A stretch of DNA of 7,713 bases from Bordetella parapertussis. GTDB lineage: Bacteria > Pseudomonadota > Gammaproteobacteria > Burkholderiales > SG8-39. Made by a program: the position numbers and the translations under genes. Every line of letters starts with the position of its first letter. Positions within the stretch are counted from its first letter, which is position 1. Under the pieces are notes generated by a model, which saw nothing but the letters and a program-made list of their open reading frames with translations, was not told the origin of the DNA and made no database searches. Below, piece after piece: positions 1 to 7,553 of this stretch. Where the stretch lies: contig CAMBSA010000071.1 in assembly GCA_945869935.1 (NCBI GenBank), positions 1 through 7,713 on the forward strand, given 5' to 3'.

Positions 1-13
1 CGATGAGCACGCC

Positions 14-1021
14 TTAAGCGGGACTCCAGGCGCCGCGGATCATCGCCACACCCTGCGCGCCTTGCTCCAGCGCCGCATCCAGGTCACCTCGGGTCACGCC
101 CCCGAGCGCATAGACGGGTAGCGGCACTCCTTCGAGCAGCGCTGCAAACCCGTCCCATCCGATCGGCACGGAGTCCGGATGCCCCGGAGTCGCGCGCACC
201 GGCCCCAGAACACAGAAATCAGCCGCAAGTTCGCTTGCCAGGCGCAGTTCTTCCACGCCGTGGCAGGACGCTCCCACCAAGGCAAAATCCGGCCGTTCGC
301 CGAGAGTACGCAACTGCGCGGAAGTAAGATGAACTCCATCGGCTCCGACGCGATGCGCAACGGCGAGATCGCCATTGACGAGCACCCGAGCCCCCTTGGG
401 CCTCGAACGCGCGATCACATCGACAGCCAGAGCGGCAAGTGCATCCCGGTCCCATCCGGGCTCGCGAACCTGAATGAGCCGCAGCCCGTTGTTCAGCCGC
501 CTTTCGAGGCGGTCGAGAAACACGCCCCGCGTCAGTTCAGCCGCCTGGGTGATTGCATACTCATGTGGCAGACAAAGACCCTTGAGCACCGGTCCGTTTG
601 CCGGCAGCACGGGGGACAGCCCGACCGCGCCGGGCATTTCCCAGGAAATGCCGTCGTGTTCGAGCGCGACCGGCTCGGCGCTCCATTTCCGAACGCGGAA
701 AAAATGCAGGCGAACCGTCGAATGCGGATAGGTGAACACCTGCGTGATCCAGGGGTAGGCCTTCTCGACCGTGACACCGAGTTCTTCCTGGACTTCACGC
801 ACGAGCGCCTGGCGCGTCGTCTCTCCCGGCTCAACCTTTCCGCCGGGAAACTCCCAGTAGCCCGCGTACACCTTGCCCTTTGGACGACGGGCGAGCAGAA
901 CCGCACCGTCGGCGCGTTGGAATACCGCCACCGCAACCTCGACCGGACCGCGAGGATCGATTTGGGTTGACGACCCGTGGTCCGCAGTGAGCGAACGTTG
1001 CGCGTCAGGCTCGTCGCGCAC
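14..1021 (-). CDS. Nudix hydrolase (MutT-like) fused to a ThiE/TenI-like domain
   Basis: This 335-residue protein has two domains. Residues 28-148 form a MutT-type Nudix domain with a complete Nudix box at 61-83 (GKVEPGE, then REVQEELGV). MutT residues that recognise 8-oxo-dGTP appear kept: Arg46, the EFPGG turn at 57-61, and Asn142 in PANGPV. By homology it would hydrolyse oxidised dGTP to the monophosphate in the cytoplasm and so prevent mutations. Residues 152-330 resemble the TIM barrel of thiamine phosphate synthase/TenI (QVRE at 184-187, GADGVHL at 226-232, GASCH at 250-254, YALGG at 304-308). Several catalytic ThiE residues look changed, so thiamine synthesis is doubtful. The fusion is a known proteobacterial family. 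The start is GTG; I see no other start that keeps the first beta strand. It overlaps the end of the upstream ATPase gene by 17 bases and lacks a clear Shine-Dalgarno sequence, which suggests translational coupling. The fusion itself is certain; the role of the C-terminal half is unknown. Confidence 0.9.
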   Translation of the reverse strand: MRDEPDAQRSLTADHGSSTQIDPRGPVEVAVAVFQRADGAVLLARRPKGKVYAGYWEFPGGKVEPGETTRQALVREVQEELGVTVEKAYPWITQVFTYPHSTVRLHFFRVRKWSAEPVALEHDGISWEMPGAVGLSPVLPANGPVLKGLCLPHEYAITQAAELTRGVFLDRLERRLNNGLRLIQVREPGWDRDALAALAVDVIARSRPKGARVLVNGDLAVAHRVGADGVHLTSAQLRTLGERPDFALVGASCHGVEELRLASELAADFCVLGPVRATPGHPDSVPIGWDGFAALLEGVPLPVYALGGVTRGDLDAALEQGAQGVAMIRGAWSPA

Positions 1022-1925
1022 GCCGCTTTGAAACCTGTGCAGGAGTGGCTGTCACCTGCCCGATTCCGTGCCGCCCTGCCCAGTCGCGCGCGAACTGCCA
1101 TGCCACGCGTCCGCTGCGTGAACCGCGCGACAGCGACCATTGAAGAGCATCGGTACGCGCTTGCTCAATGGCGCGAGCGGGCACCCCGAAGTCGTTCAGC
1201 CAGTGCGCAACGATAGCAAGGTATTCGTCCTGATCGAACGGATAGAACGACACCCAGACCCCGAAGCGCTCGGAGAGCGAGATTTTTTCCTCGGAAGTCT
1301 CACCGGGGTGCAACTCTTCGCCCACATGCTTGTACTCAAGATTCTCCTGCATGAACTCGGGCATGAGATGGCGCCGGTTTGATGTTGCATACACCAGCAG
1401 GTTCTCGGAACTCGCGGCCACCGAACCGTCGAGCACTACCTTGAGCGCCTTGTAGCCTGGCTCATTCGAATCAAAGGACAGGTCGTCGCAATAGACGATA
1501 AAACGCTCAGAGCGTCCTGCAACCAGGTCGACGATCTCGGGAAGATCGAGCAGGTCATGCTTTTCCACCTCGATCAGGCGAAGTCCATCGCGAAAATGAC
1601 GATTGAGCACCGCCTTCACAAGGGATGATTTTCCGGTGCCGCGGGCGCCGGTAAGCAGTGCGTTGTTCGCAGGCAGTCCACGCACGAACTGGAGCGTATT
1701 TGCCTCGATCAGGGATTTCTGCTTTTCGACGCCACGCAGATCGGAAAGACGAATGCGGTGAACCTGCGTCACTGGCTGCAGATAGCCGGACCGTCCCTGC
1801 ACCTTGCGCCAGCGATACGCGATGCTCGCGTTCCAGTCCGGCGCTGGAACAGGCGGGGGCAGCATGCGCTCGAAACGCGTGAGAATCAGTTCGGCGCGCT
1901 CGATAAATCGATTCAGTTTGTCCAT
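1005..1925 (-). CDS. P-loop ATPase of the DUF815 family, function unknown
   Basis: This is a 306-residue AAA-like ATPase with an N-terminal helical segment (1-25), a Pro-rich linker and an ATPase core. Visible motifs are Walker A GARGTGKSS at 93-101, Walker B FIVYCDD at 142-148, a sensor-1-like YATSNRRHL at 179-187, and a probable sensor-2 arginine in SGRVAWQFARDW near residue 273. Length and motif order fit the DUF815 family of uncharacterised ATP-binding proteins, often found near argJ and secA in betaproteobacteria. It is probably cytoplasmic, as no signal peptide or membrane segment is seen. I chose the ATG that gives MDKLNRFIERAE, typical of the family. An AAGGA lies before it, but only 2 bases away, so an in-frame GTG at 1955 (10 residues longer, 21 bases after the argJ stop) remains possible. 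The gene lies between argJ and the Nudix fusion and overlaps the latter. Family assignment is firm; substrate and partner are not known. Confidence 0.88.
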   Translation of the reverse strand: MDKLNRFIERAELILTRFERMLPPPVPAPDWNASIAYRWRKVQGRSGYLQPVTQVHRIRLSDLRGVEKQKSLIEANTLQFVRGLPANNALLTGARGTGKSSLVKAVLNRHFRDGLRLIEVEKHDLLDLPEIVDLVAGRSERFIVYCDDLSFDSNEPGYKALKVVLDGSVAASSENLLVYATSNRRHLMPEFMQENLEYKHVGEELHPGETSEEKISLSERFGVWVSFYPFDQDEYLAIVAHWLNDFGVPARAIEQARTDALQWSLSRGSRSGRVAWQFARDWAGRHGIGQVTATPAQVSKRRARRA

Positions 1926-1976
1926 TGTCCTTGCCCGACAGTTCCGTTGAATCACCAGCGCGGATTGCGCCGGATT

Positions 1977-3206
1977 TCAGGTGCGATATTCGGCGTTGAT
2001 CTTGACGTAGTCGTAGGAGAAATCGCATGTCCAGACAACCGAACGCGCGACTCCACGACCGAGATCGACTCGCACCGTGATCTCTTCGGGTTTCATTATT
2101 CGCACCCCATCCTCTTCGCGGTAAGTCGCCGCCCTACCTCCGCGTTCGACAACAAGGACATCTCCCAGCCATACGTTCACTCGCGATACATCCAGACGTG
2201 CGATACCCGCGTTGCCTATTGCCATGAGCAACCGACCAAGATTCGGATCTGATGCAAAAAATGCCGTCTTGATCAGCGGCGAATTCGCGATCGACCTCGC
2301 CACGGAAAGCGACTCTTCCACGGTCGCACCTCCCTCGATCTGGACCTCGATGAACTTGGTGGCCCCTTCGCCGTCACGCGCGATCGACTGGGCAAGGCGG
2401 ACTGCCACCGATTCAATCGCCGAACGCAAAACTGCGTACTCAGGGTTCGCCTGCGAGTTGATCTCCGGGGATCCGGACGCTCCGGTTGCAATCAATACAA
2501 ATGAATCGTTCGTGGATGTATCGCCATCAACAGTAACGCGATTGAACGACGCGTCAGCCACGTCCCGTACAAGTTGCGACAGCTGCGCCGGTGCCACGGC
2601 CGCATCTGTCGCAATATAAGCGAGCATGGTGGCCATATTCGGCGAGAGCATGCCAACGCCCTTCGCTATCCCGGTAACTGCGACAGACTTGCCACCGATG
2701 GTCACGACGACTGACACTGCCTTTGGAACCGTGTCGGTAGTCATGATCGCGGCGGCAGCTTCGCCCCATGCGTTTTTCGAGAGTGTCTTTACACAGGCGG
2801 GGAGCGCGGTTTCAATTCTCTCGACAGGCAAGGGTTCGAGAATCACGCCCGTCGAGAAGGGCAGAACTTCCTCCCGACGGCATCCGAGCAGCGCCGCTAC
2901 CGCATCGCAACTGCGTTCCGCGGCGGCAACGCCCGCGTCGCCGGTACCGCAGTTGGCATTACCCGCGTTGACAACGAGCGCACGAATTGCGCTTCCCGAC
3001 GACAGGTGCCGCCGGCAGACCTGCACCGGCGCTGCGGCAAAGCTATTTTGCGTGAACACACCGGCGACTCGCGCTCCAGGTGCAAGGCGAATCAACATCA
3101 GGTCATCGCGCCCCGCCTTTCGGATACCTGCGGCCGCAAAGCCCAGTTCGACGCCCTCGACCGGGTGGAGGGAGGACGGGTCGGGAACAGCAAGTTTTAC
3201 GGCCAT
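1977..3206 (-). CDS. argJ: ArgJ, ornithine acetyltransferase / N-acetylglutamate synthase
   Basis: ArgJ moves the acetyl group from N-acetylornithine to glutamate, recycling it in the cyclic arginine pathway; some members can also acetylate glutamate from acetyl-CoA. The 409-residue protein is full length. It is made as a precursor that cuts itself between Ala192 and Thr193 in the motif GMLSPNMATML (185-195), and Thr193 becomes the nucleophile. The oxyanion-hole Thr119-Gly120 (FSTGVI), the NAGNANCGTG loop (80-89), DGDTSTND (228-235) and the family-typical C-terminus KINAEYRT are all present. The start is ATG with no strong Shine-Dalgarno sequence; a GGGAG lies about 15 bases upstream. A 92-base gap separates it from secA, and the ATPase gene follows closely, so it probably heads the argJ-ATPase-Nudix unit or is read through from secA. 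Whether it is bifunctional cannot be told from sequence; it depends on whether argA is present elsewhere. Confidence 0.97.
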   Translation of the reverse strand: MAVKLAVPDPSSLHPVEGVELGFAAAGIRKAGRDDLMLIRLAPGARVAGVFTQNSFAAAPVQVCRRHLSSGSAIRALVVNAGNANCGTGDAGVAAAERSCDAVAALLGCRREEVLPFSTGVILEPLPVERIETALPACVKTLSKNAWGEAAAAIMTTDTVPKAVSVVVTIGGKSVAVTGIAKGVGMLSPNMATMLAYIATDAAVAPAQLSQLVRDVADASFNRVTVDGDTSTNDSFVLIATGASGSPEINSQANPEYAVLRSAIESVAVRLAQSIARDGEGATKFIEVQIEGGATVEESLSVARSIANSPLIKTAFFASDPNLGRLLMAIGNAGIARLDVSRVNVWLGDVLVVERGGRAATYREEDGVRIMKPEEITVRVDLGRGVARSVVWTCDFSYDYVKINAEYRT

Positions 3207-3298
3207 CGTTTAGCTGCAGGCTCCCAGGGCGGCGGGTATCCGCACGGTACCGCGGATCGCCGGGGTGCTCTGCCCCCTGTTGAAGTTATCGGATTTAC
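3207..3298 (-). other. secA-argJ intergenic gap with two possible hairpins
   Basis: This 92-base gap holds two inverted repeats. The first, at 3238-3257, is ATCCGC/GCGGAT with an 8-base loop that itself contains the palindrome CGGTACCG. The second, at 3262-3277, is GC-rich and reads GGGGGC-AGA-GC(A)CCCC on the minus strand, with one bulged base. Neither is followed by a T-run on either strand, so they are not typical intrinsic terminators. They could stabilise the secA 3' end or separate secA from argJ expression. No convincing promoter was seen for argJ. Confidence 0.35.
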
Positions 3299-6076
3299 TC
3301 AGGAAAGGCGTCCATGGCATTGCTTGAACTTTTTGCCGCTTCCGCAGGGGCAGGGATCGTTACGACCGATCTTCCCCATGTGACGCACGAACGGCGCCGG
3401 CTTGGGCTCTGCCGGGCTGCCATCCTCGTTTTGCGGGGCCGCCAGCGCCTCTTCGTAGGATGCGTGTTGATATTGCACATTCGCTACGGCGGGCGCCTGC
3501 TCGCGCTCTGCCTCCTGCACCTGCTCCTCACTACGTATCTGCACCGTCATGAGCGTGCGTGTCACTTCGAGCTTGACCGTCTCGAGCAGTCCTCCGAACA
3601 GGTCAAACGCCTCGCGCTTGTATTCCTGTTTGGGATTCTTTTGTGCATAGCCTCGCAGGTGAATTCCCTGGCGGAGATGATCGAGCGCGGACAAATGCTC
3701 GCGCCAGTGGTGATCGAGCGTGCTCAACAGAACAAAGCGTTCGTAGTGATGCACCGTGTCCGCCGGCGCGGACTCCATTTTTGCGGTGTAGACGGAATCC
3801 GAGGCCGAAACCGCGTGCTCAAGAAGGTCAGCCTCGCCAAGACTCGGGCTCTGTTCGAGAAGCTTCGAGAGTTCGACGTGAACCTGCAATTCCGCGGCAA
3901 GGGCTTTCTCGAGCCCCGGGATATCCCACTGTTCCTCGACGCTTTCCGTGGGTACATAGGTATGAAACAGGTCCGCCACCACACCGTGCCGCAACGCGTG
4001 GATCCGTTCGCTCGAGTCTTCCACCTCGAGAATGAGATTCCTGAGTTCGTAGACGTGCTTGCGCTGGTCGTTGGATACGTCGTCGTATTCGAGCAGCTGC
4101 TTTCGAATGTCGAAGTTATGCGCTTCCACCTTGCGCTGCGCGCTTTCGATCGAGCGCGTGACCATCGCATGCTCGATGGGCTCGCCCTCGGGTAACTTGA
4201 GCTTTTCCATGAACCATCGAACGCGATCCCCGGCGAATATCCTGAGTAGCGGGTCTTCAAGAGACAGATAAAACCGTGATGACCCAGGATCACCCTGCCG
4301 CCCCGAACGTCCGCGAAGCTGATTGTCGATCCGACGCGAATCATGCCGCTCGGTGCCGATGATGTGCAAGCCACCTGCTGCCACCACCTGGTCGTGAAGT
4401 TTCTGCCACCCGGTGCGAAACTCCTCCGAGCGACGAAGCTTATCGGCATCGTCGAGATCGGCGTTCGCACTCACCATCTCGACCTGCTTCTCGACATTGC
4501 CGCCGAGCACGATGTCAGTGCCTCGCCCCGCCATGTTGGTTGCGATCGTGATCATCTTCGGCCGACCGGCCTGCGCGATGATCTCTGCCTCGCGGACATG
4601 CTGCTTTGCGTTCAGCACCTGATGCGGCAGATTGTCCTTCTGCAGCATGCGCGAGAGAAGCTCGGATGCCTCGATCGAGGTGGTACCGACGAGCACCGGC
4701 TGGCCTCGCTCGTAGCACTTCTTTATGTCGTCAATCGCCGCGCCGAATTTTTCCTCGTTGGTCTTGTAGACCTGGTCTTCACGATCCTCGCGCACCATCG
4801 TGTGATGCGTCGGGATTACCACGGTCTCCAGGTTGTATATCTCCTGGAACTCGTAGGCTTCGGTATCCGCAGTGCCCGTCATGCCGGACAGCTTGCGGTA
4901 CATGCGGAAGTAGTTCTGGAAGGTTATCGATGCAAGCGTCTGGTTCTCGCTCTGAATCGATACGTTCTCTTTCGCCTCCACCGCCTGATGCAAACCATCC
5001 GACCAGCGGCGCCCGGGCATCAGCCGGCCTGTGAACTCGTCGACGATCACCACCTCGCCCTCCTGCACGACATAGTGACGATCACTGAAGAAGAGGTGGT
5101 GCGCGCGAAGCGACTGGTACAAATGATGATTCAGCGTTACATAGGCGGGCTCATAGAGACTGCGCCCTTCGGGCAGCAGTCCGGTGCTGGCAAGAATTCG
5201 CTCCGCGCTCTCATGTCCCTGCTCGGAAAGAAGAACGGTGTGATTCTTCTCGTCCACCCAGAAATCACCCGGCCCGTCCTCCTTTTCCTGACGCACCAGC
5301 ATCGGGGCGACTTCGTTCATCCGGTAATAGACTTCCGTCCTGTCATCTGCCTGGCCGGAAATGATCAATGGAGTACGGGCTTCGTCAATGAGGATCGAGT
5401 CGACTTCATCCACGATCGCAAAAAAAAGCGACCGCTGGAATCGCTCGGCGACGCTCATCGCCATGTTGTCACGAAGATAGTCGAATCCAAACTCGTTGTT
5501 AGTGCCGTAGCTTATGTCTGCCGCATACGCAGCGTGCTTGTCGCCGTGCTCCATCTGCGAAAGAATCGTCCCCACGGAAAGCCCGAGAAACCGGTACAGC
5601 TTGCCCATCCACTCGGCATCTCGACTGGCGAGGTAATCATTCACCGTAACGATGTGCACGCCCTTGCCTGCGATCGCATTCAAGTAGGCGGGCAGAGTAG
5701 CCACGAACGTCTTGCCTTCGCCGGTGCGCATTTCGGCAATCTTGCCGTTATGCAGCACAATCCCGCCTACGAGCTGCACATCGAAGTGGCGCATGTTGAG
5801 CACGCGCTTGCCTGCTTCGCGTACTACGGCAAACGCCTCCGGCAGGAGGTCATCCAGTGCCTTGAGTTCCTCCGCCGCACGCGCGTTCTCCGGTACGGCG
5901 CTTACCTGCCGTGAGTGCCGCTCCTTGAACTCCGCCGTTTTCGCCGTGAGTTGCTCGTCGGAGAGCGCCGCCATTGCAGGCTCCAGGGCATTGATCTGCT
6001 TGACGATTCTCGCGTACTGCTTGAGCAGCCGGTCATTGCGACTGCCGAAAATGGACTTGAGAACACGGGAGATCAT
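3299..6076 (-). CDS. secA: SecA, preprotein translocase ATPase
   Basis: SecA is the motor that pushes unfolded preproteins through SecYEG using ATP, cycling between cytosol and membrane. The 925-residue protein is complete: the N-terminal FGSRNDR at 10-16, Walker A MRTGEGKT at 116-123, Walker B VDEVDS at 222-227 with IDEARTP after it, the preprotein cross-linking region around 345-400, [13 protein letters not shown] at 514-526, [11 protein letters not shown] at 586-596, the helical scaffold and wing, and a C-terminal zinc motif (Cys909, Cys911, Cys920, His921) that usually binds SecB and lipid. The start [16 protein letters not shown] aligns without gaps with E. coli SecA. An in-frame GTG at 6145 would add 23 residues unlike the family. 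No clear Shine-Dalgarno sequence precedes the ATG. Compared with E. coli, about 14 extra residues lie between positions 51 and 76. It stands between the M23 peptidase gene (102 bases upstream) and argJ. Confidence 0.98.
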   Translation of the reverse strand: MISRVLKSIFGSRNDRLLKQYARIVKQINALEPAMAALSDEQLTAKTAEFKERHSRQVSAVPENARAAEELKALDDLLPEAFAVVREAGKRVLNMRHFDVQLVGGIVLHNGKIAEMRTGEGKTFVATLPAYLNAIAGKGVHIVTVNDYLASRDAEWMGKLYRFLGLSVGTILSQMEHGDKHAAYAADISYGTNNEFGFDYLRDNMAMSVAERFQRSLFFAIVDEVDSILIDEARTPLIISGQADDRTEVYYRMNEVAPMLVRQEKEDGPGDFWVDEKNHTVLLSEQGHESAERILASTGLLPEGRSLYEPAYVTLNHHLYQSLRAHHLFFSDRHYVVQEGEVVIVDEFTGRLMPGRRWSDGLHQAVEAKENVSIQSENQTLASITFQNYFRMYRKLSGMTGTADTEAYEFQEIYNLETVVIPTHHTMVREDREDQVYKTNEEKFGAAIDDIKKCYERGQPVLVGTTSIEASELLSRMLQKDNLPHQVLNAKQHVREAEIIAQAGRPKMITIATNMAGRGTDIVLGGNVEKQVEMVSANADLDDADKLRRSEEFRTGWQKLHDQVVAAGGLHIIGTERHDSRRIDNQLRGRSGRQGDPGSSRFYLSLEDPLLRIFAGDRVRWFMEKLKLPEGEPIEHAMVTRSIESAQRKVEAHNFDIRKQLLEYDDVSNDQRKHVYELRNLILEVEDSSERIHALRHGVVADLFHTYVPTESVEEQWDIPGLEKALAAELQVHVELSKLLEQSPSLGEADLLEHAVSASDSVYTAKMESAPADTVHHYERFVLLSTLDHHWREHLSALDHLRQGIHLRGYAQKNPKQEYKREAFDLFGGLLETVKLEVTRTLMTVQIRSEEQVQEAEREQAPAVANVQYQHASYEEALAAPQNEDGSPAEPKPAPFVRHMGKIGRNDPCPCGSGKKFKQCHGRLS

Positions 6077-6178
6077 CAGGTAGGGGGCCAAACAACAGCC
6101 TCGAGTCGGTGGAAAGCTTTGAATTTTAACATGATGATGCCCCACTCCCCCGGCAGAGTGGCTCCATGCAGGAGAGGG
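6077..6178 (-). promoter_or_regulatory. secA leader region with hairpin and possible -10 element
   Basis: This 102-base gap separates the M23 stop from the secA ATG. On the minus strand it begins with an inverted repeat CCACTC/GAGTGG at 6142-6161 (6-bp stem, 8-base GC-rich loop), 17 bases after the M23 stop. Next comes the only AT-rich patch, containing TAAAAT at 6123-6128, five of six matches to the sigma-70 -10 box, but no good -35 box is present at the usual distance. The hairpin lacks a T-run. The region may carry a secA promoter or a partial terminator for the M23 transcript. No SecM-like leader peptide is visible. Confidence 0.3.
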
Positions 6179-7102
6179 TCAGCGGACAGCTGCCTGGAGA
6201 AACCGAGAGGGGTTCTGTGCAACCCCCCGGTAGCGCACCTCGAAATGCAGATGTGGCCCCGTAGACCGCCCCGTATTGCCGACTTCTGCAATCTTGCGCC
6301 CCCGCTTAACCACGTCTCCCGCCTTCACGAATAACCTGGACGAATGCGCATAGCGGGTGGTGAAATCGTTTCCATGGTCGATTTCGATCATGTTTCCGTA
6401 CTGGTGATGGAACTCCGCAGCCGTCACTACTCCGCCGGCCGCAGCAAATATTGGCGTGCCGACTTCCGCGATGAAGTCCACGCCTTCATGCTGCGCCTGC
6501 TGACCCGAGATAGGGTCAATCCTCCACCCGAAACTGGAAGCATTCCAAGCACCCTCCACTGGCGGAATGGTGGGCAGCAGTTTTCGCTTCATGCGTGCGT
6601 CGAAAAACGTCGATTCAAGCACGCCAAGATAGTCGGTCCTGTTTTCCATCTGCCGCGAAAGTTGCTCAAGGTGCCGGTTGAAGTCCGCCATCGATAGGTC
6701 CTGCGGCGGCGTCACGGTCGAAATCGCCCCGCCACGCCCGGGAACCTCATTGAATCGGAACTCGTTGGGCTTCAGCCCCGCCAACGACGAAAGGCGCTCC
6801 CCAAGCGCGTCCAACCTCATCAACTGGGCCTGCATCTGGCCGAGTTTGACCGCCATCGCGTTCAGATTTTCACGCAAATAGCTGTCTGCCTTGCGCGAGT
6901 CCTGCTCCTTGATGGACAGTAAAAGGGAGTCGAGGACAGGAACGCGCAGTTCAGACGCGTATTTCACGGTCACAAAAAACATCGCGATCGACAGCACGCC
7001 AATCAGCAGCGCCGCGGCAAATCCGCCGATCAAAAGATGAACAGACGTGAGCGTCACCGACCTGGCTCTGGTCAATCGGTTCGATACAAGAATAATATGC
7101 AT
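6179..7102 (-). CDS. Membrane-anchored M23 family metallopeptidase
   Basis: This 307-residue protein has a short basic N-terminus, one membrane segment at about 22-46, a helical, probably coiled-coil stretch (about 60-110 and 136-175), and a C-terminal LytM/M23 zinc peptidase domain (about 183-303). All catalytic positions are present: His205 and Asp209 (HEGVD), His253 (RYAHSS), and His284/His286 (GPHLHFEV), so it should be active, unlike the degenerate EnvC/NlpD type. Such enzymes cut peptide cross-links in peptidoglycan; topology places the domain in the periplasm. The ATG start has a strong AGGAGG 7 bases upstream. It diverges from dciA with 25 bases between start codons, so its promoter must lie inside the dciA coding region. 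secA follows on the same strand. The exact substrate bond and any partner are unknown; the position beside secA suggests constitutive expression, which is an inference. Confidence 0.93.
   Translation of the reverse strand: MHIILVSNRLTRARSVTLTSVHLLIGGFAAALLIGVLSIAMFFVTVKYASELRVPVLDSLLLSIKEQDSRKADSYLRENLNAMAVKLGQMQAQLMRLDALGERLSSLAGLKPNEFRFNEVPGRGGAISTVTPPQDLSMADFNRHLEQLSRQMENRTDYLGVLESTFFDARMKRKLLPTIPPVEGAWNASSFGWRIDPISGQQAQHEGVDFIAEVGTPIFAAAGGVVTAAEFHHQYGNMIEIDHGNDFTTRYAHSSRLFVKAGDVVKRGRKIAEVGNTGRSTGPHLHFEVRYRGVAQNPSRFLQAAVR
7069..7096 (+). promoter_or_regulatory. Possible dciA promoter inside the M23 gene
   Basis: TGGTCA (7069-7074, four of six to the -35 consensus), a 16-base spacer and AATAAT (7091-7096, five of six to the -10 consensus) lie upstream of dciA, within the first codons of the opposing M23 gene. 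Transcription would start near 7103, giving a leader of about 25 bases. With only 25 bases between the genes, the dciA promoter has to lie about here. The match is modest. Confidence 0.3.
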
Positions 7103-7133
7103 GTTTGCGCCTCCTCAGGCTGTGAGCATGCAT
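7097..7133. repeat. 7-base inverted repeat spanning both divergent start codons
   Basis: ATGCATG at 7097-7103 is the exact reverse complement of CATGCAT at 7127-7133, centred on 7115 in the M23-dciA spacer. Each arm contains a start codon, so both proteins begin Met-His. An odd palindrome CCTCAGG (7113-7119) lies close to the centre. It could be an operator, an RNA fold covering start sites, or coincidence. Confidence 0.5.
7110..7115 (-). promoter_or_regulatory. Shine-Dalgarno site of the M23 peptidase gene
   Basis: The minus strand reads AGGAGG with 7 bases to the ATG at 7102. It is a near-perfect anti-16S match and by far the strongest ribosome binding site in the window. It fixes the M23 start codon. 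Confidence 0.8.
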
Positions 7134-7553
7134 CCTCGAAACGTAGGCACCCTGCTGAAATCCAGCATCGATCCACTGATGCCCCAGGCCAAGCGCCTGC
7201 TTGAGTTACGCCAAATCCTGCACGATGCCCTGCCTGCAAATCTCGCGAAAGCGAGCACAATTGCGAACTACAAGCAGGGAAAAGTCGTGATCTTCGCCGA
7301 AAACAGCGCAGTTGCAGCCAAACTTCGGCTTTTAGCGCCGGGCGTCAAAGACCGAATGGCTCAGTCCGGGCTTGAGATTACTGGAATAGAAGTTGAAGTG
7401 CAACTGAAGGCACGGGCAGTTGCCCCCGCCTCGACGGATCGCCGGATAAGCGCGGCCGCGGCGAAGGGAATTTCCGAACTTGCCGCACAACTTGCTGATT
7501 CAAAATTGAAATCCGCACTCGAGTCGCTCGCATCAAAAGTCAGCAAGGACTGA
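7128..7553 (+). CDS. dciA: DciA family protein (DUF721), DnaB helicase loader/operator
   Basis: DciA-family proteins interact with the replicative helicase DnaB and take the place of DnaC/DnaI in most bacteria. This 141-residue member has the family pattern: an amphipathic N-terminal helix (LLKSSIDPLMPQAKRL, 9-24), the LHDALPANLA segment at 31-40, then the DUF721 core with a beta strand GKVVIFAENS (51-60) followed by AVAAKLRLLAPGVKDRM (61-77). The C-terminal third is Ala/Ser/Lys-rich and predicted helical. I chose the ATG at 7128, with an AGG 8 bases upstream; a GTG at 7122 would add two residues. The reading frame is open back to 7047, but that part is antisense to the M23 gene and does not resemble the family. 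In relatives such as Pseudomonas, the homologue lies between lpxC and secA; here dciA faces away from the M23-secA group. Sequence identity to the family is low but the pattern is clear. Confidence 0.82.
   Translation: MHPRNVGTLLKSSIDPLMPQAKRLLELRQILHDALPANLAKASTIANYKQGKVVIFAENSAVAAKLRLLAPGVKDRMAQSGLEITGIEVEVQLKARAVAPASTDRRISAAAAKGISELAAQLADSKLKSALESLASKVSKD

Noticed and set aside
1..13. Possible start (GTG CTC ATC) of a downstream minus-strand gene such as yacG
   Set aside because: Relatives often have yacG after mutT, but only 13 bases remain after the Nudix stop codon, too few to support a call.
179..970. A 263-codon plus-strand open frame
   Set aside because: It is antisense to the Nudix/ThiE-like gene, which carries a perfect Nudix box; the plus-strand product resembles no family.
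2626..3213. A 195-codon plus-strand open frame
   Set aside because: It is antisense to argJ, whose catalytic motifs are all in frame on the minus strand; the product is low-complexity Ala/Ser/Pro/Arg.
3314..4195. A 293-codon plus-strand open frame
   Set aside because: It is antisense to the secA C-terminal half, including the zinc motif, and shows no domain of its own.
4343..5914. A 523-codon open frame on the plus strand
   Set aside because: It lies wholly antisense to secA, whose protein is conserved throughout. The translated product is rich in His, Leu and Arg without any recognisable motif, as expected for an antisense shadow in GC-rich DNA.
6125..6145. GHHH stretch in the upstream extension of secA, resembling a metal-binding tag
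   Set aside because: It comes from the repeated CATCATCAT in the leader and lies before the family-conserved SecA start, so it is probably not translated.
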